In this document: in pieces, positions 24,610 to 36,775 of the stretch
Numbering within the stretch: the first letter of the stretch is position 1
How the letters are laid out: each line of letters starts with the position of its first letter
Assembly: GCA_033032865.1 (NCBI GenBank)
Contig: JAWHQI010001215.1
Coordinates: forward strand, 1-64,000
Direction: 5' to 3'
From: Dactylorhiza incarnata
Taxonomy: Eukaryota; Streptophyta; Magnoliopsida; Asparagales; Orchidaceae
DNA: 64,000 nt
Notes under the pieces: model-generated
What the model saw: the letters and a program-made list of their open reading frames with translations, nothing else
What the model was told of the DNA's origin: nothing
Database searches by the model: none
Made by a program: the position numbers and the translations under genes

Positions 24610-24660
24610 CTCCTCTTGGAACCTCTTGGAACCTCTTGGAACCTCTTGGAACCTCTTGGC
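24610..24660 (+). repeat. 10-bp tandem repeat
   Basis: CCTCTTGGAA repeated about five times in the solo-LTR-like insertion, just downstream of a TATAAATAG box at 24580-24588, so probably in the transcribed part of the LTR. Confidence 0.85.
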
Positions 24661-25307
24661 TCCTAATGGATTGCCCTTTTGGGTGATCTTCCACAATATT
24701 TTGTCCACTTTTTGTATTTTTTTATTTTCCTTTTTATGTAATTAATTAGGTGTTTATTTTATTTTCTTTTTGTAATATAAATGTTGTAATTAAATGTTTT
24801 TAATTTTGTAATTTTATTTCCTGTAAACCCCGTTATTATGGCAATAAATAAATTTAGTTTTTTCGTGCATTCGTAGCGTAATTTCAAATTCTGCAATTTC
24901 ATATTTCTGCACCGTATTTCAATTCATAACTTAGCTTTATTTCTGCACTTCAATTTTCGCAATTTTTCTTTAGCTAGATTTATTCGTCGCCATGAAATCG
25001 GTTTTCTCGCTTAGATTCGAATTTATGCGTCGTCATAATTTTTCATTCTTTTCTTCCTTGACACGGTAGTTTAGAATGGGATATTCGGGCTGCGTTTAAA
25101 ATCGCTTCAAAGCGAGCGTTTTTCTCTCGTAATGCTTTCTTCGTTTTCGTATTTTCACTTTATGTTTTTATTATTCGTGTTTTTGTTGTTTTATGTTTTA
25201 ATCATTTTCGTTTCCGTCATTTTTTCGTTTTCATCACCCTTTTTTAATTCGTGTTTTTGTTTTCGTTATTTCGTTTAATAGCTTAGTTTTATTTCATTAT
25301 TGCAATG

Positions 25308-25470
25308 CATTTATTTCCCGCCTACCCATTTGGATAGGACTTGCACTGCATTTATTTCCCGTCTACCCGTTTGGGTAGAACTTGCACTGCATTTATTTCC
25401 CGTCTACCCGTTTGGGTAGAACTTGCTCACACATTTATTTCCCCTCTACCTATTTGGGTAGGGATTGCAT
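25308..25470 (+). repeat. 41-bp tandem repeat with hairpins
   Basis: Units start with CATTTATTTCCC at 25308, 25349, 25390 and 25432 (periods 41, 41, 42). Each contains CTACCC(A/G)TTTGG(G/A)TAG, a small hairpin with CTACCC and GGGTAG arms in the best units. Confidence 0.88.
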
Positions 25471-27062
25471 TTCTTTAATTCCTGCAATTTATCGCTTTCA
25501 TTTCAATTTCGTAGAGTGTGTGCATTTTAATTTAGTGCGTCCTTTTTGTCTTTTCTATCGCTTTTCTTGGTTTTTGCTAAACGCACACCAAGCCCGCGAT
25601 TGTTATCATTTTTGTTATTATCGTTATGTTATCATTTTTGTTTTTGTTTTTAATTATCACTTTCATCACTTATTTTTAATTCGATAAAACAATAGCGTAG
25701 CTCGAAGTAACAATACTCGACGGGACCCAGGACTAATACGACTATGTTATGATATTTTTATCATATATATACTACACGCGATAGGTGCGCTTGCCTCTAG
25801 CAATTTCGTAAAATTATTTTCTTATCAAGTTTTTGGAAAATAATTTTCCTATCAACTTGCGTTCGACAAATTTGATGCAGTTCGACGAACTTTGAAGGGG
25901 AACGAAACTCAACGCCAGTGTTGACTCTTAACACCCGCGTTGAATCCACAAACTGCATGATCTTGACGGTTGCGCGATTTCAGCCACGATAGTTCATGTT
26001 CACTAATGCCGGTGTTAACCCTTAACGCCATGCGTTAGTTCCCGTGGCTATTTAAAGTACATCCCCTCTCATTCTATGTGAGATGATTCCAGAATTCTAA
26101 TATTTTGAAGAGAGGCTCGTGTACAACATTTGATAGATCTCCCTTGGGCTATCATTAAGATCTAAAGAGGATTTTGAAGGAGAAGGTCTACAACGCATAT
26201 CCCATATGAAGGATAGTCGTTTCAAGAACGCCAACATCTACATCGACTTCATCTTCACCATCAGAATTTCTTGGGGAGTTTCTCATTACTTATCTTGTAA
26301 TCTTTTACTTTTTCCTTTTGTATTTTGGTGTGGAGAAATTGTTCTGGGAGAACGTCGGATTCTGGGAAGGATTCCGTGGGTAATTCGCCTTGTGTGGGCG
26401 ACTAGGTCCTTGTGAGGCTTAGGGGGTAATGCGCCGCCTTGTGTGTGGATACTAGGTCGAGGGTAGATCTAGGGGGTGGCTAGAGGCCTTATCTAGGGTA
26501 AGATAGGCTATAGCCAACCGGTCCTTGGGACAAGGACCGGTGAATCAACAAAAAGTGTTTTTACATATTCTCGCCTTGATTTCTAGCATTATAGAAATCA
26601 TACATTTGTGTGTTCAATTTATTATGAAATAAAATCATGTCTTTTAATGTTCTATTCAATTGATCTTATTTCCTCTTCAAGAATGTTTTAATTTATATTT
26701 TCATTACAGTATTAAAATTAACATTTGTGTAATTATCTTTGAAATACAATAATTGTTTTCATTATCTCTGATTTTCTAGAATTGTATTTCATTAATGTTT
26801 TCATTAGTAAAATCTCATTGACATAATTCTGAGCAGATTAATTTTCTGAAGAGCTAACGACCAGCGTTATCACCTAACGCCAAGCCTTATCAACAATAAG
26901 GAAAAAATTCTGTTTCCCTTATCTGAGATATTTAAAATATATTTTCCAATAAAATATTCTGAAACTTCAGTCCCAAACTCTGACAAATTTAATTAAGATT
27001 TAAATTCCATAAAACCCTTAATCACCCCCCCCCCCTCTAAGGGCGTCGTAAGATCCAACACG

Positions 27063-27074
27063 TGGTATCATAGC
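27063..27074 (+). other. Primer binding site of the gag-only element
   Basis: TGGTATCATAGC, two bases after the LTR, has one mismatch to the usual iMet complement TGGTATCAGAGC. Confidence 0.85.
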
Positions 27075-27110
27075 GTAGGTTATTCCAATACGGCTTCACA
27101 ACCGAGAATA

Positions 27111-28459
27111 ATGGCGCTTCATGATCTCGCATCTTCTAGAGAGGATAATTTTTATGAAAATGAAAAATCATTATGTCCACCATTATTTATGGGTGAAAAT
27201 TATAATGGGCGGAAAACACTTATGGAAAAATTTCTTAAAACTTTGGATATTGAAGTTTGGAATATTACAATTAAAATGCCCCCAATTATTCTAAATAAAG
27301 ATGAAATGTTTTTAAATGCCAAATCTATGAATAGTCTATATTGTGCTCTAGATCAAAATATTTTCAAACTTATTTATACGCTTCCTACTGCTTTTAAAGT
27401 TTGGAAATTTCTTGAGAATACTTATAGTCTTCCTTCCACAGATGATGAACAAGAGGAATTCCTTATGGATCCAAGATAAGAAATTTACAAGGACTCGTGC
27501 TTGGAGGAAGATCTATCTAAGAGAGAAACAATATTGAACTCAATTGATGGCAAAACATCAAGCAAAAGAGAAGACAGAAACTATAGCATGGTAAGAAAAT
27601 CTAAATATTCTCTTTTTGTAACAAATTATATTTCTACATTTCGTGTGCTTAAATTTGCTAAATGTAAAATTTCAAAGTTGAAACATGCTAATTCCAAATT
27701 ACATTTAGAAAATAAAACTTTAAAAGCAAACGCTAAAGTAGAATCTTATATTGTGGTTTCAAATTCTCTTTCAAGCCCTTTTAAAAATGCTAAACCTTGT
27801 TTTGATTATAATACTTTTAAAAAAGAACTCAAGGTTTTGGAAAAAATGTCTTTTAACTACAAAAGAGCATAATGAAAAATTGATGAAAGAAAATGACAAT
27901 TTAAAGGATAAACTAGAATCATTAAAAATGTTTATTCAAAATTTTTCATATAATAATTTTTTTTTTATTTCTAGTTTATCAAATTATCAAAAGTCTAAAA
28001 GCTTAACTTCATATTATAAGAGTATGTCTATAAGAAAGAGTGGAAATGAAAATCATCAAAATAAGAACCAATCATTTAAAACATATTGTAACCCACTCTT
28101 TCAACATTCAATTCTTAAGAAAGACCATCACTCTTATAAACTCTCAAAGAATCAATATAATAAAATTCATTATGATTATCAACATCAATGTATTTTGAAA
28201 AATAATTTGAATAAACATAAATCCCAAATGAATTATCTTTCAAACAACTATCATTCCAAAAGGATGTCAAATAATCATAATATGAATTTAAAAGATAAAC
28301 AACTAAAGTATGAATGAAGGCCCAAAATGAAAAACAAAACACTAACTCCGCTTGTAAAGGCCCATTCATCACTATCTCTCCAAAAGCCAACACGATGTAT
28401 TTGGGTACCAAAAGGAACCATCTCACTTGGCCCTTTGGATACCTAAATCTCTCATTCAC
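27111..28459 (+). pseudogene. Gag of the gag-only Sirevirus relative, broken
   Basis: Starts MALHDLASSREDNFYENEKS and continues PPLFMGENYN and FLKTLDIEVWN, matching the SIRE-1 gag start (PPLFTGSDYN, FLMTLDIEVWN). The first frame stops at 27479. Pieces at 27501-27872 and 27751-28317 encode a lysine- and asparagine-rich coiled-coil-like tail (KISKLKHANSKLHLENKTLK). Near 28395-28440 the plus strand reads CIWVPKGTISLGPLD, the end of Sirevirus gag. No CCHC knuckle was seen, so RNA binding by this protein is doubtful. Several shifts and stops make it a pseudogene. Confidence 0.72.
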
Positions 28460-31400
28460 TAGGAATCATTGTATTGCATGAAGTAAAATTAATTATAAAT
28501 AAAATATCAAAACTCTACTTCATGATATGCTTAATTGCTTTTTCTTTTGTTTATTTTTTATTTTTGATCCAACACACTATGATATCTTTATATATCATGA
28601 GATATGACTTTCATTTTAAGCTTAATGTTTAACAAATAAAATTGAATTAAATTGAACATAATGTCATAGTTTTTAAGTGATCTATCTTTTCTTTTTCTAT
28701 GTTTTATCCTTGTTAAATCCATTACCTATAAATGTCTTATATTATCATTATAAATTGAATGCTAGTTTGCTAAATGATATTATAAAGACTATTTAAATTA
28801 CTTTCAAAATTGGATTTAAATGGACTTTTAGGGGTCTTAGGCTAAAATATTAAATGCACAACTTATTGCATATTTGTCTATTTTTCGTTGTTGCGTATAA
28901 TAGCCCCTATATTGAAAATCATAATCGAGAAAAATCGAAATCAAATAATATCAAAAACAATGTGTTTTAAATCAAATATTGTAACTCTGTTGCTAACGCC
29001 AGCCGTTATCACTAACGCTGGCGGTAGCATATTTTCCTAAAAATTCTGATTTCTCTAATTATTATTTTTCTGAAAAATATTTTACTATCATTATTTTCAA
29101 ATACCTTGTATTTGTTTTGTCTAATTTCTACAAATTAAAATCAAAAAGAAACTTTACTTAAATGATGAATATGATTTCACAATCACCACCATGATCTATT
29201 AATATCCTATGCTAAAATTCAATATAATTATATATCATAATTCATGATCCATCAAGACCTATCTTAAATCAACTAATTCTATCAACCTTAGGAATTATGA
29301 AATATATGATTGCAATTGGTATTATTGTTTCATATCTTATTTTGTGTGTGTGATGTGCATCTCTATTGTTTGCATGTATCTCATTATCTGTAGACCTATG
29401 AATTAACTTGATATCAACAAGATGAAATCAAATAGAATTGTCACTTCTTTCTAGGTCTATGAAAATTCAAAACTCTATGTTTGAATACATGCAATTCAAT
29501 TATATATTTGTCCAATTTTACTTAGCTTTGCACCTTGTTGTCGTAATTCATCATACTAGCATCATCACTTACCATTGGTAGAAATCAATGTCCATGTTAG
29601 TTATATATCTTGTAAGGCTAATGTAAATTATATTACTAGAATATGAAAATCATAATTTGCTTTGTAGTTATTTGCATGAAAAAAATGTTCTAAATGGATT
29701 TAAAATCAACAATCTTCGATATAAGTGTAAATCCTAAACTAATCATGCAATTATACCATAGTTTATATATTTAAGGCTTACACGCTTAGTATGTCCATAA
29801 TCATTAAACCTATGACATGTGTCTCACAATAGCGAGGGCGTAGGATTGTGTGCATTAGAGACCTAACCTCTAAGTCATGTCTTATCCTTAACCGGGGAGG
29901 GTTCCAGTAGGGCCTTGCGAGGCACTGGAGGAAAGAGTGCTAGGTTGAGCATCGTCTTTTGTATGCATATGGGATTAACACCCCAACCTATGGCATATGT
30001 GCAGCTCCTCATGACCATCCGTCACTTAGTACGGGGCTTGAGTGTAGTCATGTAGTTAAGGTATCTTGATCTTATATATACTTATATTATATTCATTGCA
30101 TGAACATCATCTCACTCTTTACATTTATCATGCATATTATTTTTATTCTATCATCTTGTGTTTGCATATTTTATTATTTTGAGTTTTAATGATTTTACTA
30201 AACGCAAGTATTTGAAAAATCATCAAAAACATGCTAAAAGAGCCATCAAATCTAATCAATATACTCTGAAATATCAACTGAAGGAAGATCTCTTTATAAT
30301 ACAAATGAATTATGAAAAATATTTTTCAAAACATCAAAATTTGCAGTTCTGTCTCGGCGTTAAGAAGCTAACGCCTGGCGTTAGCTCCTTTGCTCCAAAT
30401 TTTTTTTTTTGAGTAATTTCTGGTATTATTTTAATGTTTTGTGTGTGTTTTGTTTCTCTATTTGTAAGAAGTTTTCTATCTTTTTATTTCCTTTAAAACA
30501 AAATTTCATTTCTTTTCAAAAAAATATATGTATTTTCTCATGCATTATTTTGAGTTTATTTTTCTGGCATAGAATATCATTTACTGATTGGGCTAAAAAG
30601 ACTTTTATGTTCTCCAGAGAATATATATAAAAAACCAAATACAAAATTACAAAACAATTTCAAAGAAAAAAAATATGTTTTTTTTTCTTCATGTGTGTTT
30701 ATTGTTTTGTGCATATATAAAACTTCAAAATTTTATAAAAACTGATTGTTATTCATTGTCATTGTCAAGGATGATTAATTATATCAATTAAAGATTAAAT
30801 ACAATGTTTAATTTAACTTTCAAGTTTCTTAAAAATATTGTTTTGTATTTGTCATGCCTTGAAAATTATCTTGTTATGTGCAATGAAATTGATTGTAGAT
30901 AAACATGTGTAGAATTGCTTAGCATGCCTCTAAGTATTAGTAATGTATTATGTTTGATAATGATTCATTCACTCACTTATTTTTGATAATCTGCATATGT
31001 TTACAATCTTATACTTGCATGATTGTGTAGTGTAATAACATAAATAATTAAAATGCATAAATAGATTACCTACACAACATTGAATTGGTTATTACAATTC
31101 TTTGTCTTTCATGCACTTATTTGTTAGAGAAATGTGGCTATGTTTGCAAATCAAGTGAATTCAGAGTCCTTAGTCACTAAATAAAAAAGCAAATAATCAA
31201 TGACAAGGAAAACTCCACCAAGCACTACTCACCCTCCTGATAAGACTTAATGAGTATTGTGAGGTTGAGCACCTTGGATAAGAATTGTAAAGTGTCTTGT
31301 AGCAAACAATTTATACACCACTTCTCTTGGTACACCGGATCTCAAAAAAATGAAAATAAAGCTAAAAAGTATAAAAGTGATCCCCAAGCACTACTTTGCA

Positions 31401-32280
31401 CCCTGATAAGTCTTAATAAGCATTGTGTGTCCAGAGCACCTTGGTAGTTGTACTCTTTATTTATGTGCATTGAAATATTGTGGAAGTAATTTTATTTGTG
31501 TATTTTAATGTTGTGTTATTTCATTATATATGTCATGTGTTTTTGATTGATTCACTTGTATACTTTATCAGAACACAACTTTGTACACATCATTATCTTT
31601 CATAAAACTTCTACTCATGAGAATTGGATCCTAATGATCATCTACTCCAATCTCTACAAACTTAAGCAAATGCACTAGATAACAAAACATGATCGCTACA
31701 ATGTTTATGTTTACTTGAAATGCAAATTTCATTATATATGCAAATTTTATGATCGCTTTTGATTGCATCGTATTTTTCTTCTCGACATAGAACATATTAC
31801 TCCTTATTACATACTAACTCCTAAACCCACTTTTGATACTACCAAAAGGGGAGATTAAATTGCATAAATCAAATATTTAGGGGGAGTGCATTATAATAAT
31901 ATTAAACTCAAAAATGGGTATATTTGTAGGGGGTAATTATATAGGAGGTGCATACACTATCATATGCTCGATCATGACAATTCTTCAATAAGTGGTTCCT
32001 TATCTATCTTAGAAGATATACACTCATTCCTACCCACTTTTGCTAATAACAAAAGGGGGAGAAGAAATTGAGAAATCTAGTCAAATAGATATTTAGGGGG
32101 AGTAAATTATAAGAGAACACTTATGTAGGAGAGGACTTCATATAGAAAGAGTATACATTATCGCTTTCAAATCAATCATGCTTTTAACCTGTTATTCATG
32201 CATATATTATTACCTTACTTATCTATAAACACAAATGGTCTTAATCTCACTAATTTCTCATACAGGTATTTGTTATTATC
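28460..32280 (+). other. Long non-coding interior of the gag-only element
   Basis: AT-rich, with no protease, integrase or RT motif. GC-rich words of the TAACGCC(A/T)GGCGTTA kind stand at 28990-29030 and 30353-30385. A GC-balanced island at about 29820-30055 looks unlike its surroundings. 31215-31320 matches SIRE-1 (13450-13565, inverted). Extra polypurine-like AAAAGGGG words lie at about 31847 and 32050. Confidence 0.7.
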
Positions 32281-32293
32281 AAAAGGGGGAGAT
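32281..32293 (+). other. Polypurine tract of the gag-only element
   Basis: AAAAGGGGGAGAT directly before the 3' LTR, identical to the SIRE-1 tract. Confidence 0.88.
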
Positions 32294-32559
32294 TGTTGGA
32301 GCCTATGTTCCGCATCTCTTGGTTTGAGAATAACAAATACCATGTTGTATTTGATCTTGTATTTTGTGTGTTTATAGTATGCAGGTTGTACAGGAACTAT
32401 AACTACACATCCTTATGAATAGAATACTGAATGGAAATGACTCTCTGGAAAGAGAGCTAACGCCCCGCGTTAGTACTTAACGCCCCGCGCTAACTTCCGT
32501 TGAGAAGGAATCCATCGAGAAGAAATGTCGTCGAGAACGAATCCGTTGAGAAGCCAGAG

Positions 32560-34081
32560 TGAAAGTGGAGGTTAGATCTTAATGTTACTCTAGTGCGGGG
32601 GGGGGGGGGGGGTGAATAGAGTATTAAAAACTTCTTATTAGTTTTATTGCGGAATTGAAAATACTGATATATATATGTATATATTGAGTGAGTAATAAAA
32701 ACAAACACAAAGAAGGCACACAGCACAAACATAGAAAGTTAAAACAATCACAGAGGACACAAGGAGCTATAGTAGTTCCCCAATAAATCTGGTACGTCTA
32801 CTCTTCTACAACCCTTGGTAGGAATCCACTAGGATTTTTTATCAGGTGCCTTAACAACAATGAGCTTTTGATAAGGTGCCCAAAAACCAAGCTGGATTTT
32901 TTGGTCAGGTGTCTTGCCACCAAGAGGTAAACTTTTGATGGGAGTTTTAACCCTGTACAAAATGGGATAAAGAGAGGTTTAGATTGTTCTTCTCTGTCAA
33001 TATGCTGAGAGAAGACTCTAGTGGATGTTGATGTAGAAAAGGCTTCCTCTGTCTGATATGAGAGTGTTTGACAGTAGATTGACTGGAAGCTTTCTTTTGA
33101 ATGTATGAGCAGATCTTCCTGTAGCTGATAGATCTGAGAGGATAACTCCTTCAGATTTTTATTGCTATTTTGAAGATCTGAACTTGTAGCAAATGACTGA
33201 GAGAAGTATTGTTGAAGATGTTCTCAGTATGAAAGAGCTGCTAGAGGAAGAAGAAGATCTGTGTGCTTTTTGATCTTCTTGTTCTTCCTGTATTTCTCCC
33301 TTTCTTTTTCCTTTTTCTGTATAGCTTTCTAAAAAAAATATGTTTTATACTAATTCTTGTCGTGAAAGCTGCTGAACTATGGAAGTATTTTCTGCTGTAT
33401 CTTCTTCCTGTTTTTCTTTTGAAAATCTCTGACAGAAATTAATTGCAAATCCCTTATATTAAGGAATATAATATATCTGAAAAGATATTTTGAAAACACA
33501 AATCTGCTGCGCATTCACCTTTTTCCTTTTCCATGGATATGTCCTTTTCCAAGAAATGTCAACGGCTATAATCTTGAAATAATAAAAGGAAATATATTAT
33601 CCTTACTTATCTGATATAAAAGAGTCGTTGCTGTAGTCGATCTGAGTTCAGAGAATGAAATGATATAATCTTCTGAAACTTTCTGAACTTAAATAAGAAT
33701 TCTTCGATCTGAACAAAATTCGTCGATCTCAATAATTTTTGTCGAGCTCAGAGCTGTGTTCGTCGATCTAAAAATATTCGTCGAACGCATATTCATCGAG
33801 AGCTAAACCGCTGAGCCTGAAGATCCTCGACCACTGAGATGCTGATCTGCTGAGACGAGCTTGAAATAAGCCATTCATCGAACGCAGAATGTAAGCCATT
33901 CGTCGAACGCCGAGAGCAGTTCGTCGAACGTAGTGTGGAGTTCGTCGAACGCAGAATCTGAATGAATTCTTGAGTTCTAACAGCCTAAACACTTAACCCA
34001 TTGACTATACATTGGGGTCAACTTGATCCTAGTCAACAGATAGTGATCCTAGCCCAAATCAGAAATAAGGTTGTTCCAACA
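32560..34081 (-). repeat. 3' LTR of SIRE-2
   Basis: 1522 bases. It carries a run of sixteen G at 32597-32612. Words of the TTCGTCGAACGC and GTCGATCT kinds are concentrated at 33680-33965. A direct GAGCTTTTGATAAGGTGCC-type motif repeats around 32830-32930. Confidence 0.92.
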
Positions 34082-34096
34082 ATCTCCCCCTATTTG
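34082..34096 (-). other. Polypurine tract of SIRE-2
   Basis: The minus strand reads AAATAGGGGGAGAT next to the LTR. Several CTCCCCCTGAGA words at about 34521-34640 are extra tracts of Sirevirus type. Confidence 0.8.
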
Positions 34097-35122
34097 GGTT
34101 AGGACACTATTTGACAAAAATATGAATAAAACAAACCAAAACAATAGAGCATATATATATCTGATATATTTTAAATATTTCATCAGATATAAAATAAATA
34201 ATACTCTGAGTTCTGAAATTACATTGAAAACAAAACTAATAAAGACATAATCAGAACCTTTGATTTCTTCTGAAATTTGACATTTCTGAATTTTGATATT
34301 GCCTGCACTGAGTTTTCTGAATTCTGAATAGCTGAGCTTGTATCTGCTATATTTCAGCTTCTGAAATTGTTGATCTGAACTAAAATTTGATCTGAATTAA
34401 TATCTGCTCTAACTGAACTTAGTTCTTAATCTGCTATAACATCTCCCTAAATTTGTCATAATCTGAATTTGTTTCTTCTTCTATATTCTGAAACTATATT
34501 CTGAATCCTTTCTAAAAGCATCTCCCCCTGAGAGTATCTCCCCCTGAGACTGGAGGTTCTTCAGCTTTTTTCCTTTGTCAAGTTCATAGAATATCTCCCC
34601 CTTAGCAACTGCATCAAATGGAGCTTGTTCATAGAACTTCTCCCCCTGCCTAGTTTCAGGAAGGCCTGATGCTAGGCCCTTGAAGAAGGGACATTTGATG
34701 GAGGTAGGGAGGGATGCCATCTTTATATTGCTATTGTTCCTGCAAAATGAAATAGAGATCAAGTGCAAACGGAACTAGAAAGAGAAGCAATTCTGTAGAC
34801 ATTCAGTTAAAATGAAAAAGATTTTAATTATGAGAACAGGTCAGAAATAAAAATCTTCATCATAACTGGGTTCGACGAAAAATGAGTTTTCGTCGATCTC
34901 AGTTCGACGAACTTGATGACTTCGTCGATCTCCGTTCGACAAAAAATTGAATTTCATCGATCTCAGTTAGATGAAGAATGGGACAAGTAGAAAACATAAT
35001 TTTTATTAGATTGAATCTCCATCTATTATTCCTAGCTGATTTATAAAGAAAATATGTTTCTTTTCATCCAAGGGCTAGGTGAAAATGCCAGCTCTTTGCA
35101 AATCAGTACAGATGAATTGTAG
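34097..35122 (-). other. Post-RNase H non-coding region of SIRE-2
   Basis: AT-rich with repeated polypurine words. At 34868-34980 is a cluster of TTCGACGAA and TTCGTCGATCTC words in alternating orientation, the dialect used in the SIRE-2 LTR. Confidence 0.75.
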
Positions 35123-36667
35123 TCAAATTTTATTTTTATCCACATTATCCCTAAGGAAGTGGTGCCTAATTTCTATGTGTTTAGTCCTACTATGGAGAAC
35201 TGGATTTTGTGCTATAGATATTGCACTAGTATTGTCACAAAATATAGTTGAATTATTTATGTTGACACCATAGTCTAGGAGCTGATTTTGTATCCATAAT
35301 ATCTGTAAGCAGCAACTGCCTACAGCTATGTATTCAGCTTCAGCTATTGATGTAGACACAAATGTTTGTTTCTTACAAAACCAAGACAAAAGCCTATCAC
35401 CAAGAAACTGGCAAGTTCCTGATGTGCTTTTCCTGTCTACTCTGCATCCATCATAATCTGATTCAAAGAATCCAGTTAATTCAAATTCAGATGTTGTGGG
35501 ATACCAAAGTCCTAGATTTGGACAACCCTTTATATATCACAAAATTCTTTTTAATAAAATTAGGTGAGATTCTTTGGGGTTAACTTGGAATCTAATACAA
35601 ATACAAGTAGCAAACATTATATCAGGCCTACTTACTGTTAAATAAAGTAATGAGCCAACAATTGCTCTATATACCTTTTGATCAACAGGTTTCCCTGATT
35701 CATCATTATCAACAATAGCATTAGAGGGCATGGGTGTTTTCATGGTGGAAGAATCAGACATACCAAATCTTTTCACTAATTCCTTAGCATACTTATATTG
35801 GGATATGAAGATTCCATTTGGAGTTTGCTTCACTTGAAGACCAAGGAAGTATGATAGTTCACCCATACTACTCATTTCAAATTTAGATTGCATTAGATTA
35901 GAAAATCTTTTGCATAAATTTTAATCAGTAGAGCCAAAAATAATATCATCTACATATATTTGAGCTAGCAAAGTTTGATTTTTATGTATCCTGAAAAATA
36001 GAGTTTTATCTACTACGCCTCTACAGAATTTATTCTCTAAAAGAAAACTAGATAAGGTCTCATACCATGCTCTGGGAGCTTGTTTAAGACCATAGAGAGC
36101 TTTATTAAGCTTAAATACAAAAGAGGAGTGAGTTGGAGAGATGAAACCTGGTGGTTGTTCCACATAGACTTCTTATTTGATTTCTCCATTCAGAAATGCA
36201 CTCTTCACATCCATTTGATAAACTTTGAATATCTTGTATGCTACAAATGCAAGGAAGATCCTAATTGCTTCTAACCTTGCAACTAGTGCAAAAGTCTGAT
36301 CATAATCTATTCCTTCTTCCTGTGAGTATCCTTGAGCTACTAGTCTAGCTTTGTTTCTCACAATATTGCCATCTGCATCTAGCTTGTTTCTGTAGATCCA
36401 TTTAGTTCCAATGACTGGATGATTCTTTGGTTTAGGAACCAATTCCCAAACTTTGTTTGTCTCAAACTGATTGAGCTCCTCTTGCATAGCAATGATCCAG
36501 TTGGGATCTTGTTCTGCATCCTGTAGGGATTGAGGTTCAATCTGAGAGAGAAAACAAGTGTGCATCAAATTCGGATTAGCTTGATGCCTTGTCTGGACAC
36601 CAGTTGATATGTCTCCAATTATTTGAGATCTAGGGTGATCTCTAATATTGACATAATCAACAGGCAT
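35123..36667 (-). pseudogene. SIRE-2 pol: reverse transcriptase and RNase H, broken
   Basis: The frame at 36173-36667 has [36 protein letters not shown] (usual proline changed) and [14 protein letters not shown], then a stop where a glutamate codon is expected. 35921-36163 continues MEQPPGF and the catalytic [11 protein letters not shown]. 35537-35893 covers the connection (GELSYFLGLQVKQTPNGIFI). 35123-35389 is RNase H with SIAEAEYIAVGSCC and FCDNTSAISIAQNP. At least three stops or shifts separate these pieces, so no functional protein is possible. Confidence 0.87.
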
Positions 36668-36775
36668 AGTGGGATCAGCATTATCTGTAATTAATTCCTC
36701 TTGTGGAATGTCACTTAATGCTTCCTTTTCAGTTACATCTTCACTGATTTCTTCATCACTTTCTTCATTATCCTG

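Larger units (their letters stand above)
23942..25854 (+). mobile_element. Solo-LTR-like insertion with primer-site scar
   Basis: 1913 bases starting TGATAAATAG and ending TTTCCTATCA, flanked by ACTTG on both sides (23937-23941 and 25855-25859). Close to the right end AAAATTATTTTCTTATCA is followed by AGTTTTTGG, the beginning of the spacer and primer site of tRNA-Asp-primed elements, and then by a second LTR end, AAAATAATTTTCCTATCA. It thus looks like a 5' LTR plus nine bases of internal region joined to the last 18 bases of the 3' LTR. Inside are hairpin-forming CACGCCCGTG words (24110-24570), a 10-bp and a 41-bp tandem repeat. Related in layout to the LTRs at 45604 and 49828, but a different family. 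Confidence 0.82.
23513..27060 (+). repeat. 5' LTR of the gag-only element (interrupted)
   Basis: Bounded by TGTTGGAG and AAGATCCAACA. It is split by 23942-25854. Near the 3' end is a run of eleven C at 27025-27035. GC-rich words of the AACGCC(A/C)GCGTTA and TTCGACGAA kinds crowd 23680-23940, 25855-26040 and 26865-26895. Confidence 0.88.

Noticed and set aside
25382..25687. 101-codon frame in the solo-LTR-like insertion
   Set aside because: It reads through the 41-bp tandem repeat and biased T-rich sequence; no domain.
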